Below are positions 10,007-19,262 of a stretch of 28,592 nucleotides of DNA, piece by piece. Source of the stretch: Vairimorpha apis BRL 01 (Eukaryota; Microsporidia; Nosematidae); assembly GCA_000447185.1 (NCBI GenBank), contig KE647263.1:1-28592 (forward strand), in the 5' to 3' direction. A model generated the notes under the pieces. That model saw only the letters and a list, made by a program, of their open reading frames with translations, did not search any database and was not told the DNA's origin. The position numbers were made by a program, and so were the translations under genes. Position 1 is the first letter of the stretch. Every line of letters starts with the position of its first letter.

Positions 10007-11260
10007 ATGGAAGTACTTACCATAGATAATTGTTATTTAAAGGATTCAAAAATAGTAATGAAGCTTGCAGAAGAAGGTTTGGCTATAAAATTAGATAACA
10101 ATGATATTATTACAATTGAAAAAGATAAGATAAAGGATATTGAAATGTTTAGAGGTAAAAATGGAATAAATATGCGAATTTTTGAATCTGAAATTTTTTT
10201 TATAAACGGTATCAATGAAACTCACATTGAAGAAATTATTAAAATTTGTAATGATTGTTACAAACTAAACGTTTATTTAAAAGAACTTGAAATTCATAAT
10301 GTTGTGAATGGAGATTTAGATGTCAATGGTAAAGGTTTTATTGAATTTAGAAATGAAAAAACTATTTTAGAAATTCCACTTAAAAATATTGAAGGTGTAG
10401 CAGATATTAGGAATGAAATTTCTATTAAATTTGATAATGTTGAGGTTAGATTTGTTACTACGAAAGAAGCTATTAAAGAAATAAATGAAGCTTGTACCTC
10501 TAACATTGAAGAAGATATATATACATTTGAATCTTTAACAATGATGTATCCAAGAGGTAAAAATAACTTTAAATTATACAAAGATTACTTTAGAATAATA
10601 GGTTACAGTTATGATCATAAAATTTATTATAGAAATGTAAAAGAAATATTTTATTTAGAAAAAAGTTACATTTTTGAAAAAGAAACTTATGTTTTATTTT
10701 CATTAGAAAATGCTTTACGACAAGGATTAACAAAATATTTTTTAATTGTTTTAAGTTTTAATAATGAAGAAATTGATTGTGAAATCGAAGATTCTCGACT
10801 TAAAAAAAGATATACCGGTTTGTTTTCCGATGTTTTTGTAGAAATCTTTAAAACATTAACTAATACAGAAGTAATTAGGAGTCGTTTTACAACAAATGAT
10901 AAGATGAGAGGTTTGAAATGTACATTTAAAGCATATGAAGGACAAATTTATCCTCTAGATGGATGTTTAATATTTTTGCCTAGATCTTTAAGAATTAATA
11001 TTAAGGATATTCATTCTGTGGAATTTAGCAGAATAAATGTTAGTAGTTTGCAAGCTAAAACATTTGATATGACTATAAGTACTGATATAAATTATGCTTT
11101 TAATGGTTTGTATAAAGAAGATTTTGGAATTTTAGAAAAATATTTTACTGAAAATAATATTCCTATAAGAAGTGAAGTTTTTGATGAAGTAATTAGTTCA
11201 GATGAAGAGGAAGAAGATTTAAGTGATGATGGTTTTATTGTTTCTGAAGATGATGAATAA
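10007..11260 (+). CDS. POB3: FACT complex subunit POB3 (SSRP1-like, no HMG box)
   Basis: FACT is a nuclear histone chaperone (Spt16 plus Pob3/SSRP1) that loosens nucleosomes during transcription and replication. The 417-residue protein has the family order: an N-terminal dimerisation/PH-like region (about 1-110), a second PH-like segment, and the middle domain. The middle domain carries the recognisable F-R-I-I-G-Y-S-Y-D-H-K-I-Y-Y segment, L-R-Q-G-L-T-K-Y-F and L-K-C-T-F-K-A-Y-E-G-Q-I-Y-P-L, then V-E-F-S-R. It ends in an acidic tail (about 397-417: S-S-D-E-E-E-E-D and S-E-D-D-E). As in yeast Pob3, no HMG box follows. It is shorter than yeast Pob3 (about 550), consistent with microsporidian shortening. 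CCC at 10003-10005 precedes the ATG. The frame is intact despite many short A runs. Confidence 0.93.
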   Translation: MEVLTIDNCYLKDSKIVMKLAEEGLAIKLDNNDIITIEKDKIKDIEMFRGKNGINMRIFESEIFFINGINETHIEEIIKICNDCYKLNVYLKELEIHNVVNGDLDVNGKGFIEFRNEKTILEIPLKNIEGVADIRNEISIKFDNVEVRFVTTKEAIKEINEACTSNIEEDIYTFESLTMMYPRGKNNFKLYKDYFRIIGYSYDHKIYYRNVKEIFYLEKSYIFEKETYVLFSLENALRQGLTKYFLIVLSFNNEEIDCEIEDSRLKKRYTGLFSDVFVEIFKTLTNTEVIRSRFTTNDKMRGLKCTFKAYEGQIYPLDGCLIFLPRSLRINIKDIHSVEFSRINVSSLQAKTFDMTISTDINYAFNGLYKEDFGILEKYFTENNIPIRSEVFDEVISSDEEEEDLSDDGFIVSEDDE

Positions 11261-13207
11261 TTAAATTGCATTTTTTGTTTTTATATAAAAAAACTATTAT
11301 TTTTCTTATTAAATAGTATTTAAATAATATTTATAGTAGATAGAAGATGAAAAAATTTTAAATCTAAATTGTTACATATACATTAATTAATCAAAAAAAT
11401 TGTCAATTTAAATTTAAATATTTATAGTTACAGGTGTTAAAAAAATTTAAGTTATTTTTTTATGTAAGTAGTTGTAGTAAAGTTTTACCACATTATATTT
11501 TTATTTGTTAACTTTAAATACTCATATATCAATTATGTATATATATTTGTTCATTATGTTTAAAGTCTGAAATATTAACTATAAATAAAGAAAATACATT
11601 AATAAAAAGCAAGCATTAAAGATAAAATCCAAATATAAACTAAATAAAATCCTTAACTATAATAAATATATAACCATGTGTTCGGGGCAAGTCCATCATC
11701 GAGAACTACTTAAGTTTTGGAATATAGCTCAGAAATTTTACCACAGTAGCATTTTTTAAGAATTTAAATCAAAAGATAATAAAAATGTAATATTTTGTAA
11801 TTTTAAATGAATACAACTTTTAATATATAAAATATATGTTTTTTGTTCTAAAATTACTCAAATATTTAAATTTTTTGACATTAAACTGAAAAAATAATAA
11901 CATAAATATTATTAACCTATAAATTTTAACAAATCTATTTGTGCATATATATTCTTATAATTTAAATAATTACATCGTAATTTTTTTGATTGACATACAA
12001 TAAAAAGAGCATTTTCTGAATTTTTTATTAAAAATATCTAATAAAAATTAAATAATTTTAAAATTTTTTTGGTTTTTGTTTTAAATATCGTTAAAATATA
12101 TGTTATATATTTTCAATAAAATTTATAAATATAACAGTTTTAAACTAAAAAATTTGATAAGTTATTATTTAAATTCACATTTAAATTATTAATTTATTTT
12201 AATTATTTAATTTGCTTACTTTTACCTATATAATATCAATTGTATTAAAAAATTATGTTAAAATACATTAATCAAATGTTTTATTAAACACAATTTAACA
12301 ATAAAAATGTACAACATTTATTTTAACATTAAATTGCAATAATTTACATTAATGCATAATATTATTATGTTTATTAATTAAACATCATAACTATTCACTT
12401 ATTTTATCAATTTTTAATTTATTTATAAATTATCATTAATAATAATTTTTTAAATACTACACTATCAACTGTACATCAACATAATCCAAAAATAAAATTG
12501 AATTGCACTTATATATTGGATGTGTGTATTTAAATTTTTAAAAAACTTTTTTATTTTAACAGTATATTTAATGATTAATAATTATTTATATATATTTTCA
12601 TTAAATTCATATTTTTAAATTTTAAACAAAATCTAAATAATTAATAATTTTTAAAAATAAAATAATATAAAATTTTTATATATATATTTAAAATGTTTAT
12701 GATACAGTCGTATGTTAACACATTAAATTTTATTTATCAGAGCAATTACAAATTTAATAAATAAAATTTGAGAAAACATGTTTTTTTGATTAATTATTAA
12801 ATTTTTAATATAAATACCTATATATATTTGTGTATCTTTAACCCGGTTAAATTTAAAATTTTTTTTTTAATTTTAATTTAAAATGTAAATCATTATAATT
12901 AAATTCTACATATATTATAATTGAAAAAGCCATTTTAAATTAATTGACATATTATTTAAAGTAACAAATAATTTTTTACATTATCATTTTTTTTTGATTT
13001 GTTCATCCTAATTTTATATAATAATAATTCTAATAAAAATTTTAATTTTTTCGAATGTAAAATTACGTAAAAATACAATAAAAACATTTTATGTTTTAAA
13101 ATAATATCATATTTTAATCAATAATTTTTATTTTAATATTGATTTTTTAGTTTAATATACCAGTATCAAAATTAAAATTTAAGAAGATTGATAATTTAGT
13201 GACCCTT
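11261..13207. other. Long AT-rich intergenic stretch
   Basis: Nearly featureless A/T sequence of about 1.9 kb. It holds one less AT-rich islet at 11676-11759 (listed separately) and an isolated imperfect palindrome TTTAACCCGGTTAAA around 12838-12852 with no start codon nearby. No RNA gene was recognised. Confidence 0.65.
11676..11759 (+). pseudogene. Short islet with a 27-codon open frame
   Basis: An ATG preceded by CC opens a 27-residue frame (start M-C-S-G-Q-V-H-H-R-E, then L-L-K-F-W-N-I) ending in TAA. The codons contain far more G/C than the surrounding kilobase, so it looks like a piece of a former gene or element rather than background. It is too short to identify, and could also be part of a non-coding RNA. 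Confidence 0.25.
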
Positions 13208-13645
13208 ATGTCCTTTAATATTATAAAAGATATTTTAGATAAATATTTAGCAGAAAATCATCCAGATATAGATTTTTATAATGACATTGATTTAGAAAAT
13301 TGCATACGAGTTTTTGGAAAAAATTATAAAACATTTATATCATATAAAAATTTATATACTAGAAGTATGGAAAACAATCAATTGTACCTAAGAGCATATG
13401 ATTTTAATTGGAAAAATGAAACAGATAAAAATAATAGAGTTTTTAAATGCAAATTAGATGGATGTAGTAGAGAATATACTTCTGCTTTTGGACTAAAATA
13501 TCATATGAAGGAAGGACATTCTGAAGAAAAAATGAATGTTTATAAACCATATATTTGTACTTATAAAGGATGTGAAAGAAAATATAAAAACAATAACGGA
13601 TTAAAATATCATTTAAACAAATACCATAATATTGATCAAATTTAA
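13208..13645 (+). CDS. SFP1-like protein with two C2H2 zinc fingers
   Basis: A probable nuclear DNA-binding regulator of 145 residues. Two C2H2 fingers occupy the C-terminal half: C81-C86-H99-H104 and C117-C122-H135-H140, both with the C-x4-C-x12-H-x4-H spacing. Both contain the G-L-K-Y-H segment, the second as Y-K-N-N-N-G-L-K-Y-H. This N-G-L-K-Y-H signature is typical of the fungal Sfp1 family (and animal JAZF1). In yeast Sfp1 controls ribosomal protein and ribosome-biogenesis genes. The N-terminal 75 residues are not recognised. ATG 13208 is preferred because CCC lies at 13203-13205, just before it; an in-frame GTG at 13199 would include the motif and is unlikely. Family assignment is good; the regulatory role in this organism is inference. 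Confidence 0.82.
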   Translation: MSFNIIKDILDKYLAENHPDIDFYNDIDLENCIRVFGKNYKTFISYKNLYTRSMENNQLYLRAYDFNWKNETDKNNRVFKCKLDGCSREYTSAFGLKYHMKEGHSEEKMNVYKPYICTYKGCERKYKNNNGLKYHLNKYHNIDQI

Positions 13646-14232
13646 TTGCAAATAAATTATATATAAATTTCTCTTTATTTATAATTTTTTTAGCATTATT
13701 TAATGTAAAATATAAAATTTTATTGTTTTGTTTGTTATTTATATTGTTTTCATGAAACTAAATCATTTATATTAGATTTTAATTTAAACTGTCATAATTT
13801 CTTTACATTAAAAAAAAATTTTGTTTTTTTAAGATTAAAATTTTTTAGATTAAACTTGATTATTTTTTTGTTATTAAAAATAAATAAATTTTAAAAAAAG
13901 TAATCTTTTAAAATTTTTGATTTTTCTTTTTATAAAATATAAAAAAAACTTTTTTAATCATTATTATTAAAAACGTAAACAGTAATATTTAAATTTATTA
14001 TTTTAAAATTTTTTTTTTGTAAATCTGAATCTTTAAATTTTTTTTAAATCATTTCATTATTCTTTAAAATATTTTATTTAGAGAAATTTAAATAATTAAA
14101 ATGTTAGTCAAACAAAATTATAACAATTTGTAAAGAGAAACTTAATTTAAAAAATGAAAAAACTAAAAAAATAAATGTAATTAGTATTTACTTTATAAAT
14201 AAACAACCATAACGCATTTAATGTGTTTATTT
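13646..14232. other. AT-rich convergent intergenic stretch
   Basis: This lies between the 3' ends of two convergent genes (SFP1-like on + and an unknown on -). It consists of A/T runs only, with no gene, terminator hairpin or repeat that I can support. Confidence 0.65.
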
Positions 14233-14580
14233 TTACAAATTTTCATCTTTAAATTCTTTAAGTAACTGTTCCGCTTCATCGCAAGTTAAATCAAAGCATT
14301 TATCAATACCAGTATCAATAGGTAACACTGTCTTTAAAAGTCGAATTTGTTTGTTTTGTATTTCTAGTATTTTTACTAAGTTTTTAATTTTATCATTTTT
14401 ATATACTATCCTTTTACTATCATAATTCATAATTTTATATAAAAAAGTATTGTAATCTTTAACAATACATTCGCTATAATCTTCTATTAAGAATCTACCA
14501 CGCCTAAAAGTTTTGCCTTGCAGCATACCTTTATGTGATTGTATATGTGTTTGATCAGAATTCTCAGATTTGTTTTCCAT
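14233..14580 (-). CDS. Conserved-looking small protein, unknown function
   Basis: An intact 115-residue frame reading leftward. The minus-strand start region is CCC-TTCAA-ATG (complement of 14586-14588), like the other genes here, which supports the start. The N-terminal 20 residues are polar. Then comes a basic R-R-G-R-F-L-I-E-D segment (about 26-34), and a helical, Lys/Leu-rich region (about 60-87) that could form a short coiled coil. The C-terminal end is acidic and rich in Glu and Leu. There is no signal peptide or membrane segment, so it is probably cytosolic or nuclear. The R-G-R-F-x-I motif resembles short docking peptides in signalling proteins, but that is a guess. A second CCCC lies about 100 bp further upstream on the same strand without an ATG of its own. 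I do not recognise the family. Confidence 0.7.
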   Translation of the reverse strand: MENKSENSDQTHIQSHKGMLQGKTFRRGRFLIEDYSECIVKDYNTFLYKIMNYDSKRIVYKNDKIKNLVKILEIQNKQIRLLKTVLPIDTGIDKCFDLTCDEAEQLLKEFKDENL

Positions 14581-15681
14581 TTGAAGGGTAAAATTTGAAA
14601 ATAAATAATAAAATCTGATACAAAAAATTAGACGTGTAATTTTACAATGTTAGAAAAAAAAATAATTGAAATTTAAGTTAAGGGGTAAAAAGAAAGAAAC
14701 AATAAATTAAAATTAATTCTATTAGTATAGTACTCAAATATATAACTTTTAAATGACATAAATTTTATATGTCACATATATTAATATTTTCATATTAAAA
14801 TTTGACATTTATTAAAATTTTTATAGTCATAGTAAAAGGTAAAAATTATAATTTAAAAAAAAGAAATTTTTTATAAACTTTTATGAGTAATAAATTAATT
14901 TCTAATTTTCATAATAGTTTTTTGAAACTAAAATTTATTTCCATACAAGATTATATATATTTTGAAATATATTTCTAATTTCAAATAATTTTTAAATATT
15001 TTTAATTATTCATATATTTTATAGGTTATATAGAATTATTTTTATATGTATAAACAATATTTTTTCTTAAAATTTTTTTAATACTAAATTATAACAAATA
15101 AAATTTTTATTGGATAATTATATATTTTTTAAAGTTTCTATAGTTTAATATTAAAAAATAAGACAACTTAAGATATAAATTTTTTTTAATAATAAACAAT
15201 TAAAATTATTTTTAATATTTAAAACAAAACATTTTATAATTACAGATAAATTTGAAATAATGTTAAAATATAATATTTTTCAAACATTTATATCAATAAA
15301 TTATTATGTTATATATTTTTTAAGTTTTAATAGTTTTAAAACATTTACATTATTATTAATTATTATTTATTAATTATATCAAAATTTTTGAAAAAATTAA
15401 GAATAAAATATAAAATATCATAAATTATATAATTAACAAAAATATAATTAAAAGAAACTATTAGTTAATTTTATAAAATTACAGAATTTATTTTAATTAA
15501 ACATTAAATTAAACTTTATCATTTTAATAATTAATCATTAAAATTATTATAAATTTTATATTAAATTTACACCTAATATTAATTAAAATATTTTTTAATT
15601 TTTTTATGGAATGATACTACTTTTAATTAATTTATAAATAACATCAATAGTATTTATTTATAATTATTGTTGTAATACCCC
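14581..15681. other. AT-rich divergent intergenic stretch
   Basis: About 1.1 kb between two divergently read genes, so it holds both promoters. Apart from the CCC motifs next to each start and an extra CCCC on the minus strand near 14681-14684, I see only A/T-rich sequence. Confidence 0.6.
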
Positions 15682-16745
15682 ATGAATATTTTATATTTAT
15701 TATTTATAAAAATAACTTTTATTTACTGTAATGATGACAAACAAGGAATTAAAAAAAAATGGTTGTCTAATTTAATTTTTTGGCGTGCAAAAAATTCTCT
15801 TAATTGTGTAAAAATTAATAGTTCAAAATTTAATATGGATTTACCAGAAAACTTAAACAAAAACAGTGAAACTGTAGAAGAATTAATTATTTATAGTGAA
15901 CCGTTTGACAAAATTTCAGATGAAATATATACTGAAATAAAATGTGTACAAGAAAATATTAAAATACCACATTATGAAAATATTAATGACATTAAAAATA
16001 TAATTCATAAAGAAAATTATTCAATAATAGATATGAGTAGTAATATTGATAACAATATTTTAGAAATTTCAAATAAAAAATCTATCAGTAATAATAGCAT
16101 TTTGAAATTAGAATCTATAAATGATGTAAATAAAGAAGAAAATAAAAGAAAAGTTTATCCTACAAGTACAAAAAATTTGAAAGGAACATTACAGTTTATA
16201 TGCAATACCAATGAAGTAAAATTTTCAAATCCTTTAGGTCATGAAGTAAAAAAATTTACTTTAAATAAAAAAAATTAAAAAATGAAAAAGATCAGTGTTT
16301 AAATATAAAAAAATCGGATTTTAACAAGAAAGAAAATTTATTAGTAAAAGGATTTATTAGTGAACTACCAAAAGATTTTTTAGATTTGTCTTTAGTTAGT
16401 AATACAAAAAACTGTAATAGTTCAAAAAATTTAGGAATAAAAAAATCTAAAACATTCAAAAGTAATAAAATTACATATGATTGTTGTGAATTGTCTGAAG
16501 AAGATTTAGAAAATAACGCTTCGAAAATTATAAAAACAAGTCGATCTTTTAATGATGCTACAGTTGATATATTTAATCCAGATATGAATTTTTTTTTATT
16601 CTGTTCATCCATATCTAATCATCAATTAAGTAAAAATGATAATTCAGATGAATTAAATTCATCTGAAAAGATTTATGAAGATTTTAAACATAAAAATTTG
16701 GGAGAACTTGTTAAGTATATAAAATCATTAAATGAAAAAAAATGA
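15682..16745 (+). CDS. Putative secreted lineage-specific protein, one frameshift
   Basis: CCCC at 15678-15681 touches the ATG, making this a convincing start. The protein begins with a hydrophobic N-terminus (M-N-I-L-Y-L-L-F-I-K-I-T-F-I-Y-C) that looks like a signal peptide. The rest is polar and rich in Asn, Lys, Ser and Glu, with no recognised domain. The first frame ends at 16278 after 198 residues. A second frame is open from 16269 to 16745 and keeps the same composition. The two overlap around an A8 run at 16267-16274, and skipping as if one base were missing joins them into a product of about 354 residues. I therefore read this as one gene with a single frameshift rather than two genes; the second segment has no CCC or convincing ATG start. 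The sequence does not show whether the shift is an error, a real mutation or slippage. Confidence 0.6.
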
Positions 16746-17391
16746 AAAGTGCTAAAATTATATTTATATAAATATTAAATTGTTACATTAAAATTTTCAA
16801 GTATATAGTTTAACAGGAAAAATATACATTACTTTTTTAACAAAATAAATTTAATTTATAACTTTTATTGTTTGTTTATATATTTTTTTAAATTTAATAC
16901 ATAGTTTTTATTGTTTTTATCATGAAAATTAAAATTTATAAATAAAATAGTTGTTCAACCTATAATCCATATTTTTTATATAAATAAAATAATAATAAAT
17001 TATATTTATATAAATATACTGAAACAATTAGAATACATAAAAAATGCAAATTTTATAATTAAACTCAGAATACTTTAAAAGTAATTAATTTGTGTAAAAA
17101 ATATGTAATATTTATAATTTAATTATATTTTTAATAATAAATAAACTCTTCACATTTTATATTATATTAAGCATATTTTATTTTTGTAATATTATAACCA
17201 AGAATTATTTATATGATAATAACATATTTCATTTTATAAAATTCTAAAAACATCACTTAAAATCCACAATTTTTTTATTAAAATTTAATGTTGCCATAAA
17301 TTATAAAGATTAATAATTTATTTTAATTCATCAATTTTTTTATAAAATAAAAAAAAGTATTTTTATTAAACGTATTAACTGTAATTTTTTA
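16746..17391. other. AT-rich convergent intergenic stretch
   Basis: A/T-rich sequence between the 3' ends of two convergent genes. No gene, RNA or repeat was recognised. Confidence 0.65.
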
Positions 17392-18036
17392 TTAAACAAT
17401 GCTTATTGTGTTATTTTTCTCAATAAAAAATAAAAGATATACATCAATTATTAATTGTATAAAAGATGCAACAATGTATATCCATGGAGTAATTATACTC
17501 AACATAAAAAGAATTCTACACAAATCTCCAATTACCCAAACTAAATAAAGCTGTTTTTGTAAAGTATTTTTCTTTTGTTCATTTATATTTAAATTTTCAT
17601 TATATTTTTCTAAAATTAGTTGAATTATATTTACACTAACCTCAAAGCACAAAGATAAAACACCGCAAAATTCATAAGATTTATAAATCTTACCGAATAA
17701 ATGTATAAAAATAAACATAAGTCCAATATATGCACAATAAATTTTTTTGCTTGACATTTTAAATTTTTTCATTAATTTTTCTTCGAACAAAGAATAAGAA
17801 GACTTATTAAAAAATATAAGATATGAATGGAGAAAAATTACAAACACTCCTTGTATTGGAATGATACAAAAAAGACTTCTGTTTGAAAAATGAAAAAGTT
17901 TTAACATATTAGACATAATTGTAAACAAACTTAAAATCTCCGGAAAGATAATATTTCTTGTATATATCTGGGGTAAAAATCCAATTATAGGAGAAATTGT
18001 AAAAAGGACTGAAAAAATTGCTTCTAAATCTTTCAT
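17392..18036 (-). CDS. PQ-loop membrane protein (SLC66A2/ANY1-like)
   Basis: PQ-loop proteins are seven-helix membrane proteins built from two three-helix repeats. The SLC66A2/ANY1 branch acts in endosome/Golgi membranes and is linked to phospholipid flippase function. The intact 214-residue frame has about seven hydrophobic segments. The first repeat carries the Pro-Gln pair at residues 22-23 in I-I-G-F-L-P-Q-I-Y, followed by a helix with S-N-M-L-K-L. The second repeat (about 121-205) shows V-N-I-I-Q-L at 135-140, so the Pro of the second PQ is replaced by Ile, and then L-V-W-V-I-G-D-L-C-R-I, which matches the family's W-x-x-G-D-x-x-R/K segment. The start has CCC-TTCA-ATG. It is head-to-head with the MOZART1-like gene, 33 bp away. 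The substrate or lipid partner cannot be told from sequence. Confidence 0.75.
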   Translation of the reverse strand: MKDLEAIFSVLFTISPIIGFLPQIYTRNIIFPEILSLFTIMSNMLKLFHFSNRSLFCIIPIQGVFVIFLHSYLIFFNKSSYSLFEEKLMKKFKMSSKKIYCAYIGLMFIFIHLFGKIYKSYEFCGVLSLCFEVSVNIIQLILEKYNENLNINEQKKNTLQKQLYLVWVIGDLCRILFMLSIITPWIYIVASFIQLIIDVYLLFFIEKNNTISIV

Positions 18037-18069
18037 TGAAGGGTTTTTTTCTTCTTTTTTTTATCCCAA
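18037..18069. promoter_or_regulatory. 33-bp bidirectional promoter/start region
   Basis: The whole space between two divergent ATGs is 33 bp. It contains a CCC for the leftward gene (complement of 18041-18043) and a CCC for the rightward gene (18065-18067), separated by a pyrimidine tract made almost only of T with two C. If both starts are right, each transcript must begin within this segment or inside the other gene. The paired CCC boxes are seen directly; the promoter role is inferred from the general microsporidian pattern. Confidence 0.65.
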
Positions 18070-18234
18070 ATGATAACAAACTACAAATTAATTACTGAAT
18101 TTTGTAAAGAAATAGGAATGGATTATATTAATGAAGAAATATTGGATAATTTATACAAACTAATAGATAATGGTATAGAACTAGAAACATTAATTAAGCT
18201 GTTAAATGATATAAAAAAAGAATTAAAAATATAA
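18070..18234 (+). CDS. MZT1: MOZART1-like gamma-tubulin complex microprotein
   Basis: MOZART1 is a very small protein that binds the N-terminus of gamma-tubulin complex proteins and is needed to recruit or activate microtubule nucleation at spindle poles. The frame encodes 54 residues, and CCC lies at 18065-18067, two bases before the ATG. The pattern E-F-C-K-E-I-G, then E-E-I-L-D-N-L-Y-K-L-I-D-N-G-I, then E-L-E-T-L-I-K-L-L-N-D-I-K-K-E-L, follows the MOZART1 arrangement. That arrangement is E-I-S-x-I-L-x-T-G-L, a helix ending in x-N/Q-G-(I/V), then P-E-A-L-x-x-(V/I)-I-K-E-L-R. Size and helix spacing match (family about 60-80 residues). It shares a 33-bp upstream region with the PQ-loop gene. 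The match was made by eye, so a profile search is needed for certainty. Confidence 0.68.
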   Translation: MITNYKLITEFCKEIGMDYINEEILDNLYKLIDNGIELETLIKLLNDIKKELKI

Positions 18235-18287
18235 ATAATTATTTAATTATAGTGTTTTTATTTTTGTATTTAATAAAAAGTTTTTGT

Positions 18288-18509
18288 AATAAAATTCAAA
18301 AAATTGTTTTATTTCGAAAAAATAAAAAATAATATTATTTAACATGTTTTAAAATATTTAATAATTTAAATTTTTAAATAAGTAAAATTAAAGCAATAAA
18401 ATTCAAAAAATTGTTTTATTTCGAAAAAATAAAAAATAATATTATTTAACATGTTTTAAAATATTTAATAATTTAAATTTTTAAATAAGTAAAATTAAAG
18501 CAATAAAAT
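18288..18509. repeat. Direct tandem duplication, 107-bp unit, about 2.07 copies
   Basis: The unit beginning AATAAAATTCAAAAAATTG at 18288 recurs at 18395 with the same sequence through the full 107 bases, and then continues for the first eight bases of a third unit (18502-18509) before diverging. The two copies appear identical by eye, including the sequence around AACATG, so the duplication is recent or is kept uniform. It starts about 50 bp after the MOZART1-like stop codon and contains no open frame of note. Confidence 0.92.
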
Positions 18510-19262
18510 ATAATCAAAATTTAATTTTTTTTACACCTTTTATTTTTTAAAATATCATTTTTTTTTGTATTACTTTGTTTATCATAGATATTATAATATA
18601 AATAAACAGACATTTATAGATCTTTTTAAATATTGTTTATTCAATTCAAAAAAAAAAGAATGTAAAATACTTTTTTTAAAAATATTAAATAAACAATATT
18701 AAAATAAAAATTAATCAAATAAAAATATCTATTATTATTACCATTCAATATTGTTAAAAAAATAGATTTCATTTAACAAAATTTTTAAAATTTTTTTTAT
18801 TATAGTAAAAAAAATTTAAAGCAAAAAAAATTAAATTTTTTTTACGTAATAGTTATTAATTAAAAGTTAAAACATATATTTAATTCTACTAAGTAATTTT
18901 TATATTATTTTTTTACTTTTTTAAAAATAAATCCAATATAATTTAAATTAAAATCTAATAAAAAACTAATACTTTATTTATATTCAAAAAAAAATTTATC
19001 AAATAAAATTTATGATTAAGAAAAAATATATAATAAATCATTAATTGTTTTTTAGTCTATGATTACATGTAAAATTTATTCAAATGCATATAATTATATT
19101 ATTCATTAATAAAAATACAATTCGATAACAATTTAAACAATTTAAAAATCAAAAATTGATGTCTTTAAAACTCAAATTTAATATTAAATCATTAAATTAG
19201 AAATTTTAAAAATTATTTATATAAAAAATGATCTATTTTTTGTTAATAAAAATATGCAAACA
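18510..19262. other. AT-rich intergenic stretch with one inverted repeat
   Basis: There is no gene here. A 13-bp perfect inverted repeat (AATATTGTTTATT at 18629-18641 and its complement at 18688-18700) could form a stem around a 46-base loop. In such A/T-rich DNA it may be chance. Otherwise only A/T runs are seen. Confidence 0.6.

Noticed and set aside
10033..10581. Two minus-strand frames inside POB3
   Set aside because: They are antisense shadows of a clearly conserved plus-strand gene and have no start motif.
13199..13207. GTG as start of the zinc-finger gene
   Set aside because: The CCC box lies between the GTG and the ATG at 13208, so the ATG is the better start.
16292..16612. Minus-strand frame of 106 codons opposite the secreted-protein gene
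   Set aside because: It is antisense to the second segment of the frameshifted plus-strand gene, hydrophobic by composition, without a start motif.
18629..18700. 13-bp inverted repeat as a terminator or mobile-element end
   Set aside because: It is made almost wholly of A/T, has a 46-base loop and no associated gene or target-site duplication; it may be chance.
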